Shown here one piece after another: positions 9,290 to 17,802 of a stretch of 64,000 nt of DNA. The stretch's first letter is position 1. Each line of letters starts with the position of its first letter. Source of the DNA: Photobacterium sanguinicancri (GTDB lineage: Bacteria > Pseudomonadota > Gammaproteobacteria > Enterobacterales > Vibrionaceae); assembly GCF_024346675.1 (NCBI RefSeq), contig NZ_AP024851.1, positions 1,116,001-1,180,000 of the forward strand, written 5' to 3'. A program made the translations under genes and the position numbers. The notes below the pieces were generated by a model that saw only the letters and a list, made by a program, of their open reading frames with translations, was not told where the DNA came from and made no database searches.

Positions 9290-10782
9290 AAAAATTAGCT
9301 TCAGCTTCTTTCTGGCTAACCATCGCCTCGTGGGTATCTTCTGCTGTTGGCATACTTACCATGCTAATTTTCGCTCGAATTCTATCCGTTGATGAATTCG
9401 GGCTTATCGCAACCGCGACCTTAGTTACCGCTTTTTTTGACCTATTTTCTCGATTAGGTACTGAAGCCTACTTAATTAAAGAGGTTGACCCAGACTCTGA
9501 AGACATCAACACCGCGTGGACGATTCAACTCATTATTAAACTGCTTATTGCTTTAACTATATTTAGCTTTTCAAGCTGGACTGCCTCTTATTTTAATGAA
9601 CCACAGCTTGAGAATATATTAAAAGCGTTAGCACTAATTCCACTCTTTCTCGCCTTTGCCAATATTGGCATTGCGCTATTAAAAAAAGAAATGGCATTTA
9701 AAACGTTGATGTTCTGGGATGCAAGCGCAAAAATAACCTCCTTTATAATAACACTCATTCTAATTTTAATAACCCCGACATATTGGGCCTATATTGTTGG
9801 CATGGTGAGTTATTTCGCTATTATCACGACAACAAGTTATTATTTTTCCAGCTACCGACCAGCACTCTGTTTAAGTCGATTGAACAAACAAATTTCGTTC
9901 TCTCAGTGGACATTACTAAAAGGCATCGTCAATTATTTCAACAACAAATGCGATCAACTCATAATATCAAAATTTGTTGGTTCAGCAGCGTTAGGTGCAT
10001 TTAGTATCACCCAGAGAATATATGAGACAGCATCAGATGTTCTTGTTTTGCCATTTATATCAATACTTTACCCTGGTCTTGGTCAACTTGACAGGAAATC
10101 ACCACAATTCACGACCATTTTTCACAACACCTTAATTACCACCAGTGTCGTTGTCATACTGTTGACGGGCTTGTTAGCGATAAACGCTGAGCAGCTTGTG
10201 ATAATAGCATTAGGTAGTGCTGAAAAATGGTCTGTCGTTGCTAACCTCTTACCGATTGCTGCACCGTTATTAATTACACGCATACTCTTATTTGCGCTTT
10301 TTGATGTATTAACGTTGCTTGATAAAATAAAGTTTCTCTTCAAATTTGAGTTAATAACAGCCATTGTCTCGAGTATTGTCTTATTTCTTGCTGTGTACTG
10401 GGGGGACATTGAAGCGCTTGTTATTGCTAGGATAATACTAACAGCAGTAAGTTGCCTTGTTCTGCTTTTCGTGTTGCAACGCCTGATCTCTTTATCTGTT
10501 GCGGCCTATCTTCTCGAATCGCTCCCCTTTGTCATTGCTTCGGGCGCGGCTTACTTGATCACAGCACCGTTTCAGCTGTTACTCATAAATGAAGTGACTA
10601 ATCTGCTATGTGTATTAGCAACAAGTTTTGTCTACACCTCTATTTACATTGCTGTATTAATCAGCTTTATCACCCTATTTAAAAACCATTCCACGACCTA
10701 TGCCCTTATTTCACTTCAACTTAGTAAACTAAAAATGATGGTTTGGCAAAAACTAACAAAGTCAGATGCTAAACAGATGTAA
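9277..10782 (+). CDS. Wzx-type oligosaccharide flippase (polysaccharide biosynthesis/MATE-like)
   Basis: 501 aa with about 12-14 hydrophobic helices. The N-terminus (ASFWLTIASWVSSAVGIL, then ARILSVDEFGLIATATLV) is the pattern of the Polysacc_synt/Wzx family. It should translocate the undecaprenyl-linked repeat unit across the inner membrane. The start overlaps the end of hddC by 13 nt, so it is co-translated with the heptose cassette. It is the only flippase candidate in the window and pairs functionally with the ligase/polymerase-like gene at 5346-6668. Confidence 0.88.
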   Translation: MSFVKKLASASFWLTIASWVSSAVGILTMLIFARILSVDEFGLIATATLVTAFFDLFSRLGTEAYLIKEVDPDSEDINTAWTIQLIIKLLIALTIFSFSSWTASYFNEPQLENILKALALIPLFLAFANIGIALLKKEMAFKTLMFWDASAKITSFIITLILILITPTYWAYIVGMVSYFAIITTTSYYFSSYRPALCLSRLNKQISFSQWTLLKGIVNYFNNKCDQLIISKFVGSAALGAFSITQRIYETASDVLVLPFISILYPGLGQLDRKSPQFTTIFHNTLITTSVVVILLTGLLAINAEQLVIIALGSAEKWSVVANLLPIAAPLLITRILLFALFDVLTLLDKIKFLFKFELITAIVSSIVLFLAVYWGDIEALVIARIILTAVSCLVLLFVLQRLISLSVAAYLLESLPFVIASGAAYLITAPFQLLLINEVTNLLCVLATSFVYTSIYIAVLISFITLFKNHSTTYALISLQLSKLKMMVWQKLTKSDAKQM

Positions 10783-10811
10783 TAACGCTAATCAGACTCA
10801 ATGAGGCAAAT

Positions 10812-12299
10812 ATGAAGTTCCCAATAAACAGTATAAAAAGCTACTTTGCCGCCGTTGGTCTTTTCGCCCATATCCTTATCATTTTTTTGGGTTATAGCGT
10901 TTACAACCAAGTTAGCAACCAAGCAGAAGCGCTTCCTGAGACACTCCAACGTATTGGACATACGATAAAAAAAGATTACCCTACTGTTGCTATCGCAGGT
11001 GACACCCTATTAAACGCCAGTGAAACGCTAACGACCAACAACTATTTTTGGCGAGAGTTTGATAGTAGCAATTGGCCAACGGTAGGCCCTAACTTCTCTA
11101 CAGCATATGCTGACCTTCCCAGTGTGAGTCGCTCTATTATTGTCGATAATGAACAAGACATCATTAAAGCCATTAATACCGCACAACCCGGTATGGAAAT
11201 AGTCATCAAAAATGGTGATTACTACCTTGAACAAAAACGGATCAACAGTAGCCTTGCTTATCCTACAGCAAATAACCCCGTTATCGTTAGGGCTGAAACT
11301 GCAGGGAAGGTGAACTTAGAACTCAGTACGTTAGAAGGTTTATTTATCAATAGGCCCAACTGGATTATCACAGGGCTGCGCTTCATTGGGAACTGCCAAC
11401 CTCACTGTGAGCATGCAATGCATATTGTCGGGCATGCCGATAATTTACAAATCACTCATAATGAGTTTGTGGATTTTAACGCCGCTATAAAAGTTAACGG
11501 AGTTAACAACAACTATCCTGATTTTGGCAAAGTTTCTCATAATTATTTCTACTTTACCGAACCCAGTGAGTCTTCCAGCTCAGTCACTCCCATTAACCTC
11601 GATTCAGGTAACAGTTGGGTACTTAACAACAATATTATTAGAGACTTTATTAAGTTGGGGGGCAATCAAGTCAGTTATGGCGCTTTTATCAAAGGGGGCT
11701 CTAATAATGGTGTGATCGAAAACAACCTCATCGTCTGTAACAGTACAAGTAATGATTATGGGGGTTATCAAGTTGGTGTTTCTTTGGGGGGCGGAGGAAT
11801 GAAACGCGCCACCAGACGAGATAAATCAAATTTTGAAACAAACCTTTCTGTTGTTCGTAATAATATTATGATGCATTGCAACGACGTTGGGGTGTACATC
11901 AACCAAGGGAAAGACACCATAGTGAATAATAATATCCTATATAACACCACAGGGATTGATATTCGCTTTAGACAATCAACCGCTTTAGTTACCAATAACA
12001 TCTTAAGCGGTAGCATAAGAGAGCGAGATAAAGGCGTTGCTGAACAATTCAACAATACAGTATTGCGCAAAGATTTTTGGGGTGGCGGCGAGAAACTGGA
12101 TGGTTGGTTTAAAGCGCCTTCTGTCGGCGACTTCACACCCACGAAAGCACTTACCCGTTCAGAAACGCCCTACCCGTTTCTAACGACGAGTGAATCAACA
12201 GGTAAGACACCATTGCATGATTTTTGTGGAAACCCAGTATTGGATGGAGACACCTTTATGGGAGCATTTAAAGAGGCAATCAGCTGCTTTGAACCATAA
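10812..12299 (+). CDS. Membrane-anchored right-handed beta-helix protein, chondroitinase B/PL6-like
   Basis: 495 aa. A hydrophobic segment at about residues 12-32 (AAVGLFAHILIIFLGYSVYN) acts as a signal anchor. From about residue 105 the protein starts with a helix-capping region (DIIKAINTAQPGMEIVIKNGDYY) and continues in repeated N-rich coils (ITHNEF, VLNNNII, VIENNLI, VVRNNIM, IVNNNIL, LVTNNIL), the pattern of a parallel beta-helix as in polysaccharide lyase family 6. A periplasmic or surface role in cutting or epimerising the locus polysaccharide is likely. GAGG lies 6 nt before the ATG. The 3' end overlaps the convergent gene by 20 nt. Catalytic Lys/Arg residues were not assigned. Confidence 0.75.
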   Translation: MKFPINSIKSYFAAVGLFAHILIIFLGYSVYNQVSNQAEALPETLQRIGHTIKKDYPTVAIAGDTLLNASETLTTNNYFWREFDSSNWPTVGPNFSTAYADLPSVSRSIIVDNEQDIIKAINTAQPGMEIVIKNGDYYLEQKRINSSLAYPTANNPVIVRAETAGKVNLELSTLEGLFINRPNWIITGLRFIGNCQPHCEHAMHIVGHADNLQITHNEFVDFNAAIKVNGVNNNYPDFGKVSHNYFYFTEPSESSSSVTPINLDSGNSWVLNNNIIRDFIKLGGNQVSYGAFIKGGSNNGVIENNLIVCNSTSNDYGGYQVGVSLGGGGMKRATRRDKSNFETNLSVVRNNIMMHCNDVGVYINQGKDTIVNNNILYNTTGIDIRFRQSTALVTNNILSGSIRERDKGVAEQFNNTVLRKDFWGGGEKLDGWFKAPSVGDFTPTKALTRSETPYPFLTTSESTGKTPLHDFCGNPVLDGDTFMGAFKEAISCFEP

Positions 12300-13404
12300 G
12301 ACGCTTAGCACTCCTAGCCATATTTTGTAGCGATAGGGCAAAATGTGGCTGGTGATATTCTATTATCGAAAGTCGCTGACGGTTGTTTGAAAATGTTTGT
12401 TTATATCGAGCCTCTCCCCCCATAAAATCATACATTTTCATCCCACCAGCAAGTGCCTGTTCGATCAATAAATAATGGGCAACTAATCCAGGCTTTAGCT
12501 GCGGATCATCACTATATGAAAGTGCACTTAAATAGAAATAAACCACACCGCCAAAATGAAAGTTATAAATAATACCTAGATCACTTTCACCCGCTGTAAC
12601 TCGGTGGATTTGTATCATACCTTTTGAGAAATTATGACGAATAAAAGCCTGATGAAATTGAACAAATTCAGGATTCGCAAAGCCACTCTCCCCGAGATTC
12701 CCCCCCCAACGATTCATGTGCCTATGCTTAGCCTGCTCAAACAATATTAACGCCTTTTCACAAGAATCTGCTGTATGCACTTTTAAAGACCCGCTGCGCT
12801 CATACTTTTTAATACTTCGCCGTATTTGCTTACGTGCACTTTTCGACAGCGATTCATCTAGCGTCTGGCCATTACTATTTAACCGTTTAAAATCAATGAA
12901 ATAACTAGAGCTCTGCCATACCGTTCGCGGGAGCATCGTCCTCGTCTGATCCGTTATAAAAGCATCATGAAAAATAACCTCTTCGCGGCTTGCTCCTACG
13001 GATAAACAGTCTCTCGGTTGCAGCCTTAGTTTAACGGCACTAAACATCGCTTCTCTTATTTGCGCTTCATGTTCGCACTCAAGAAGGAAGTCATTATATT
13101 CAATCCAAATTTGATCGGCTTGTTCATCTCCGAGTCGATGCAAAGAATAATGGTTGTAACTTTGCCCCAACCAATTTCTTTTCTGTTTCACCGTAAAAAT
13201 GCCGAGCCCGACTACTTGGTCACTGTTGCAGGCCGTTAGTAACCAAAAATCGTCAACAAAGGTTTCAAGCCATGGTCCAATCCAACACCATGAAATAAAG
13301 GGATTGGGCTTGGTATTAGGTTCAAGCGCCAGCCACTGATCTTTTACTTCGTTTATCGAAGGGCTACGTAACCATTCGCACTCAATCTGATTTTGGTAAT
13401 CCAT
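12280..13404 (-). CDS. FemAB/GNAT-like acyltransferase (BioF2-type) of the polysaccharide locus
   Basis: 374 aa. The central region (SARKQIRRSIKKYERSG, then FEQAKHRHMNRWG) and C-terminal DFMGGEARYKQTFSNN match the Acetyltransf_6 fold also found in FemAB-type proteins of PEP-CTERM/exosortase loci. It has no signal peptide. Probable function is transfer of an acyl or aminoacyl group to a sugar precursor in the cytosol; the substrate is unknown. It is inverted in the cluster and overlaps the beta-helix gene at the 3' ends. Start at 13404 by homology of length; no strong upstream alternative. Confidence 0.75.
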   Translation of the reverse strand: MDYQNQIECEWLRSPSINEVKDQWLALEPNTKPNPFISWCWIGPWLETFVDDFWLLTACNSDQVVGLGIFTVKQKRNWLGQSYNHYSLHRLGDEQADQIWIEYNDFLLECEHEAQIREAMFSAVKLRLQPRDCLSVGASREEVIFHDAFITDQTRTMLPRTVWQSSSYFIDFKRLNSNGQTLDESLSKSARKQIRRSIKKYERSGSLKVHTADSCEKALILFEQAKHRHMNRWGGNLGESGFANPEFVQFHQAFIRHNFSKGMIQIHRVTAGESDLGIIYNFHFGGVVYFYLSALSYSDDPQLKPGLVAHYLLIEQALAGGMKMYDFMGGEARYKQTFSNNRQRLSIIEYHQPHFALSLQNMARSAKRLMVQSS

Positions 13405-13561
13405 TCAACCATCCATCTTTCAACAGCGTCCTCTGCCTATTAACTAAGAGTAGCAATCAATAATGTAAAGCACTGGACATCCTTCAATTCTTTGCGCTGA
13501 CAAACTTATTTAGGTCTATCATAAAAATGTCCAGCAATTTTTTGTCATCACAGGGATGCTT

Positions 13562-16345
13562 ATGACTCACAATAAAAGCAAAACTTTCACCCGACTCGCT
13601 TTAGCCAGTTTCATAACGCTTTCTTTGGCTGCATGTAATGATAAATCTACCGAAGAATATCTCCAGCAAGCGCAAACCTATATTGAAGACCAAGATACCA
13701 ACGCCGCTATTATTGAATTAAAAAATGCTATTAAACAAGCCCCCAAAGACAGCCAAGCTCGACAAATACTTGGTCAAATTTACCTAGATCGCGGTAATTT
13801 TGCATCTGCTGAAAAAGAACTCGAAAAAGCCCTTCGGTTGAAAGGCGACAGTGATTCATTGTCTCCTCTTGTTGCTCAAGCATTGCTAGGACAAGATAAA
13901 ACAGAAGCATTAATCGAATTAGTTGATAACACGCGAACCACAGAACAGAGCGTTAAAACCGAATTGCTGGCATTTAAAGCACTCGCCCTTCTTAAACAAG
14001 GGAAAATGGAAGAGGCGCAATACAGCCTTTCTCTTGCTGAAAACGCAGGGCAAGACACCCTGTATCAGTCCATCGGTCGTGCAACACTCGATGCAGCCAA
14101 CGAGAACATTGATTCGGCACTTTACATTGTAAATAACATCGTTAAAGAACACAGCACAAGCAGTGATGCTTGGCTATTAAAAGGACATTTAGAGACAGCG
14201 AAAGGTGATAATAAATCAGCGGCTAGGAGCTATCAAAAAGCCGTGGATAACGCACCAGATGCGATTCAATACACGCTATACCTCGCGCAAGCACTTGTCA
14301 GAGATGAAGCTTATAAAGATGCAGATAAGTACGTTAGTAACTTGCTGAAAATGTCAAATAACCACGTCATCGTTAATGAACTAAAAGCAAACATACTCTA
14401 CGCAGAGGGAGATAGTGACGAAGCTAAAGTACATGCTGATCTTGCCATTCAAAACGGCTCTCAAAACGTATCCACTTACCTTATTTCCGGTGTGGTTGCC
14501 TTCCAGCAAGGTAAGTTTGAACAAGCGAATGAACACTTCAAAAAGATAGACCCACTGGTTCCCGATAATCACTTTGTAAAACGCCTATACACCATCACTC
14601 AATTTAAGCTTGGTGACATTGATGATGCGATGAGCACTCTAAGTAACTTTAACGGGCAAACAAAACAAGACAGCACTTTCCTTTCATCAATGAGTGTTGA
14701 ACTCGCGCGTTTAGGCCGTGAAGATGAAGCGCTTGCACTCGCGCAAAAAGCATCCGCTAACGGTTCAGGTGATAGCCAAGTTAAACTTGGGCTCATTCAG
14801 CTGGCCAATAATGACACCAGTGGGCTGGATACCCTGCAACAAGCGCTAAATGTTAACCCTGATTTGAAAGAGGCAAAGCTCGGATTAGCCTACTTCTACC
14901 TAAAACTGGGCAAAATAGATGAATCAGAAAAAACCATTGATGAATGGTTAGCAGAAAGCCCGACCAACACGCAGGCTATGTTATTAAAAGGCTTGGTTTA
15001 TCAAATTAGGCAACAGCCCGATCAGGCTAAAACATGGTACACCAAGGTATTAGCGAGCGACGGTGAGAACATTCAAGCACACCTTGCAGTTGCACAACTC
15101 GCCGATAAACAAGAAGGCCCTGATGCGGCTTATTCACAAGCAATAAAAGCGTATCAGGTAGAGCCAACCAACCCTCTAGTTTTCCGTCATACCGTACGTT
15201 TTGCTTATCAGTCGGACCAAATGGCTGAATTGAGTAAAGCCATCGACGAGCAAAGAAATAAAGACCAAGATAACGATGTGTTGAAGGTTCAAAAAGCAAC
15301 TACGCTCGCTATCAGCACTGAATATCAAGATGCCATTGAATTGCTTGAAACTATTTCACCCCATAATCAAAACAGCAGTTCTTTACGCTTACTTGGCGAT
15401 CTCTATAACCAACAACGAGATTATGATAACGCGCTCACCTACTACAGTCAGTGGCTACTAAAAGAGCCCCTTAACCCCAATGCATACATTAAAAACATAC
15501 AACTTAATGAGCTTGTAAATAGAGCAGATAACAGCTTAAGGCTAACAGAAAAAGCACGCAGCCTGTTTATCAACGACACGCGATTTACCCTCATGCAAGC
15601 AGGCCTGCTGCTTAAAACCGGCAAAAGTGAACAAAGCCAAGCCTTATTAAATCAGCAGTCAGATGAAATCAAACAAACCGCTTACTTCTTGCGTTTACAA
15701 GCGATGATCTACCTACAAAACAAAGCGTATCCAGAAGCTATCCAAGCATTAGAGCAGCGTTATGACATGCTTCCAAATCAAGATTCAGCCGCTGATTTAG
15801 CTATCGCTTATGAAATGGCAGACAAAACAGATCAAGCCATTAAATTCTTAAAATCGGTTATCAACGAATACGGCAACAAAGCCGACTCACTACAAATTCG
15901 ATTAGCTGATCTGCAAGTTAAATACCGTCCAAATGAGGCGATTGCACAGTATGAAACCATTTTAGTGCGAGAACCAAACAACATCATCGCGCTTAATAAT
16001 GTCGCTTGGCTGTACCTTGAAAAAGGCGATACCGACAAAGCCTGTCAATCTGCAAACAAAGCGCACAAACTCGCGTCAAAACGAGGAAATATACCGGAAA
16101 TACTCGATACCTATGGTTATTGCCTATTGAAATCAGGGCAAATCGCACCCTCGCTTCAGCCGCTGAAAGAAGCCTACGCTAAGAAACATGATGATGCCGA
16201 GATTGCACTGCACTATGCCGAAAGTTTATTGGAAAATAAGCAAGCAGATAACGCCAAAGATGTGTTGGAAAAAATCAACACATCAGATCCTCGCTTAATG
16301 GCGATAAAAGGCCAGCTCCAAAATAAACTGACAGCTGTCAATTAG
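13562..16345 (+). CDS. prsT: PrsT-type TPR-repeat lipoprotein
   Basis: 927 aa. Lipoprotein signal with lipobox SLAAC (Cys at about residue 25), then at least fifteen degenerate TPR units across the whole length, for example AIIELKNAIKQAPKDSQAR, AEKELEKALRLKG and AIAQYETILVREPNN. Size and layout fit the PEP-CTERM-system TPR lipoprotein PrsT (TIGR02917-like, from memory, about 900 aa). It likely sits on the periplasmic face of a membrane and scaffolds polysaccharide export or assembly. The start at 13562 has AGGG 6 nt upstream; the ATG at 13556 has none. A hairpin terminator follows the stop. Confidence 0.85.
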   Translation: MTHNKSKTFTRLALASFITLSLAACNDKSTEEYLQQAQTYIEDQDTNAAIIELKNAIKQAPKDSQARQILGQIYLDRGNFASAEKELEKALRLKGDSDSLSPLVAQALLGQDKTEALIELVDNTRTTEQSVKTELLAFKALALLKQGKMEEAQYSLSLAENAGQDTLYQSIGRATLDAANENIDSALYIVNNIVKEHSTSSDAWLLKGHLETAKGDNKSAARSYQKAVDNAPDAIQYTLYLAQALVRDEAYKDADKYVSNLLKMSNNHVIVNELKANILYAEGDSDEAKVHADLAIQNGSQNVSTYLISGVVAFQQGKFEQANEHFKKIDPLVPDNHFVKRLYTITQFKLGDIDDAMSTLSNFNGQTKQDSTFLSSMSVELARLGREDEALALAQKASANGSGDSQVKLGLIQLANNDTSGLDTLQQALNVNPDLKEAKLGLAYFYLKLGKIDESEKTIDEWLAESPTNTQAMLLKGLVYQIRQQPDQAKTWYTKVLASDGENIQAHLAVAQLADKQEGPDAAYSQAIKAYQVEPTNPLVFRHTVRFAYQSDQMAELSKAIDEQRNKDQDNDVLKVQKATTLAISTEYQDAIELLETISPHNQNSSSLRLLGDLYNQQRDYDNALTYYSQWLLKEPLNPNAYIKNIQLNELVNRADNSLRLTEKARSLFINDTRFTLMQAGLLLKTGKSEQSQALLNQQSDEIKQTAYFLRLQAMIYLQNKAYPEAIQALEQRYDMLPNQDSAADLAIAYEMADKTDQAIKFLKSVINEYGNKADSLQIRLADLQVKYRPNEAIAQYETILVREPNNIIALNNVAWLYLEKGDTDKACQSANKAHKLASKRGNIPEILDTYGYCLLKSGQIAPSLQPLKEAYAKKHDDAEIALHYAESLLENKQADNAKDVLEKINTSDPRLMAIKGQLQNKLTAVN

Positions 16346-16369
16346 TGCCATAAATCTCATCCTATGCTT

Positions 16370-16391
16370 ACCGCCCGAATAGGGCGGTTTT
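16370..16391 (+). terminator. Intrinsic terminator after prsT
   Basis: CCGCCC-gaata-GGGCGG stem-loop (16371-16387) with a flanking A-T pair and TTTT. It lies 25 nt after the prsT stop and separates it from the protease gene. Confidence 0.8.
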
Positions 16392-16478
16392 AGCATCATG
16401 ACTAGCAATAGAAGGTTCAGTAAAAATACACATGAAGAGCCCCTCCCCCTCTCTTCCGATGTTTAAACAGGTGCGATT

Positions 16479-17273
16479 ATGAAAACGACTCACAGATTCC
16501 AGGCATTGTTCACTTTACTGCTTATGATGGCTATTAGCATACCGATAACAGCCACTGCAGCCTTGCCAGATACCATCAGCAAAGTAAAACCTGCCATTGT
16601 CGGTATTGGGATCTATAACAAGCTCGCGACACCGCGCGCGCAGTTATTAGGTACAGGTTTTGCCGTTCGCATCTCTAGTCAATCAACGAAGAGTCAGATC
16701 ATCGCAACCAATGCGCATGTGGTACCCAGTCGATTACTGAACGATGGTAAAACGCAGTTTGTTGTTTTTGTTGGTCAAGGAAAAAGCCCCGACGTTCGAA
16801 ATGCGCGTGTTATTGCCCGTGATGAAAAGCATGATTTAGCCTTATTAAAAATCACCGGTAAAGCAATACCCACCCTTTCAATGGCCAACTCACAAGTTAG
16901 AGAAGGTGAAGAATACCCCTTTACAGGCTTCCCTATCGGCGCCATTTTAGGGCTTTATCCTGTTACTCATAAAGGCATGATTTCGAGTATTACCCCCGTG
17001 GCGATTCCCGCAAGAAATGCGAAAGAACTAACGGTAAAACAGCTTAAGCACCTTAAAAACCCCTACATGGTCTACCAATTAGATGCCACAGCTTACCCTG
17101 GAAACAGCGGTAGTCCGGTTTATCACCCTGCAACTGGCAGCGTGATTGCCATCGTTAATAAAGTGCTACTAAAATCAACCAAAGAGTCCGCACTTACCAA
17201 CCCTAGTGATATCACTTATGCGATCCCTGTAAAACATTTGCAGCAGCTGATTAAACGCACGGCGCTAAATTAA
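16479..17273 (+). CDS. Secreted trypsin-like serine protease (DegP/S1-like, no PDZ)
   Basis: 264 aa. Signal peptide of about 28 residues ending ATAA. The catalytic triad is visible: His80 in ATNAHVV, Asp in HDLALLK, and Ser in YPGNSGSPV. Only the protease domain is present; the PDZ domains of DegP/DegS are absent. It would act in the periplasm. It is followed 4 nt later by a VanZ-like gene and lies just downstream of prsT, so a role in processing exported proteins of the polysaccharide locus is possible but inferred from position only. Confidence 0.85.
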   Translation: MKTTHRFQALFTLLLMMAISIPITATAALPDTISKVKPAIVGIGIYNKLATPRAQLLGTGFAVRISSQSTKSQIIATNAHVVPSRLLNDGKTQFVVFVGQGKSPDVRNARVIARDEKHDLALLKITGKAIPTLSMANSQVREGEEYPFTGFPIGAILGLYPVTHKGMISSITPVAIPARNAKELTVKQLKHLKNPYMVYQLDATAYPGNSGSPVYHPATGSVIAIVNKVLLKSTKESALTNPSDITYAIPVKHLQQLIKRTALN

Positions 17274-17277
17274 GGTT

Positions 17278-17682
17278 ATGAGATCATATTGGTTAGCACC
17301 TCAATTCAAACTGCTGAAGATCTATATTGCTTGGGGGGCTTTTAGCTGTTATTTCGTTTTTATAACGCTAATATCACTTTCTGCGGGGGCAGAAACAGAC
17401 AGTCTGTTAGATTTAAAACAATACGGCATCTTATTTCTAGATAAGCTGCTTCATCTGGGGGCTTACGGTTTATTCGTAATACTTGCTAGCCAGTTGGGTT
17501 TATCCTTCCACAAATTTATCTCACTGTGCATCGCGCTATCAGCCTATGGACTGTTTCTTGAGTTTTGCCAAGGGCAGTTTATTTTAAATCGTGAAGCCTC
17601 ATGGCTAGATGCGATAGCCAATGTAATGGGTGTCGTTATTGGGTTTATGCTGTTCTATAAATCAGCACGACGAAATAAGTAA
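17278..17682 (+). CDS. VanZ-like small membrane protein
   Basis: 134 aa with four hydrophobic helices. The pattern DKLLHLGAYGLF ... FLEFCQG ... REASWLDAIANVMGVVIGF is the VanZ-like core, with a conserved Lys-x2-His and the Asp/Asn-rich last helix. The start lies 4 nt after the protease stop. AAGG overlaps that stop and is only 2 nt from the ATG, so translation probably depends on coupling. VanZ-like proteins are common in exopolysaccharide and exosortase loci; the molecular function is not established. Confidence 0.8.
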   Translation: MRSYWLAPQFKLLKIYIAWGAFSCYFVFITLISLSAGAETDSLLDLKQYGILFLDKLLHLGAYGLFVILASQLGLSFHKFISLCIALSAYGLFLEFCQGQFILNREASWLDAIANVMGVVIGFMLFYKSARRNK

Positions 17683-17724
17683 TATTTTTACTGTTTATTG
17701 TCTGTCACCAATACACAGACAAGA

Positions 17725-17746
17725 AAGGCCAGCAACTGCTGGCCTT
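17725..17746. terminator. Bidirectional hairpin between convergent genes
   Basis: AAGGCCAGC-aact-GCTGGCCTT, a perfect 9-bp stem, lies between the VanZ-like gene on the plus strand and the beta-helix lipoprotein gene on the minus strand. T-rich sequence is short on both sides, so efficiency is uncertain. Confidence 0.7.
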
Positions 17747-17802
17747 CTCGATCACATTATCTTCACTACATAAGTTACCTTAAAGCAACTCACGATAGTT
17801 CG

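Noticed and set aside
13473..13534. 8-bp inverted repeat CTGGACAT/ATGTCCAG upstream of prsT
   Set aside because: Arms are 46 bp apart with no further symmetry; could be chance. I also looked for a sigma-54 promoter (GG/GC spacing) here and the spacing did not fit.
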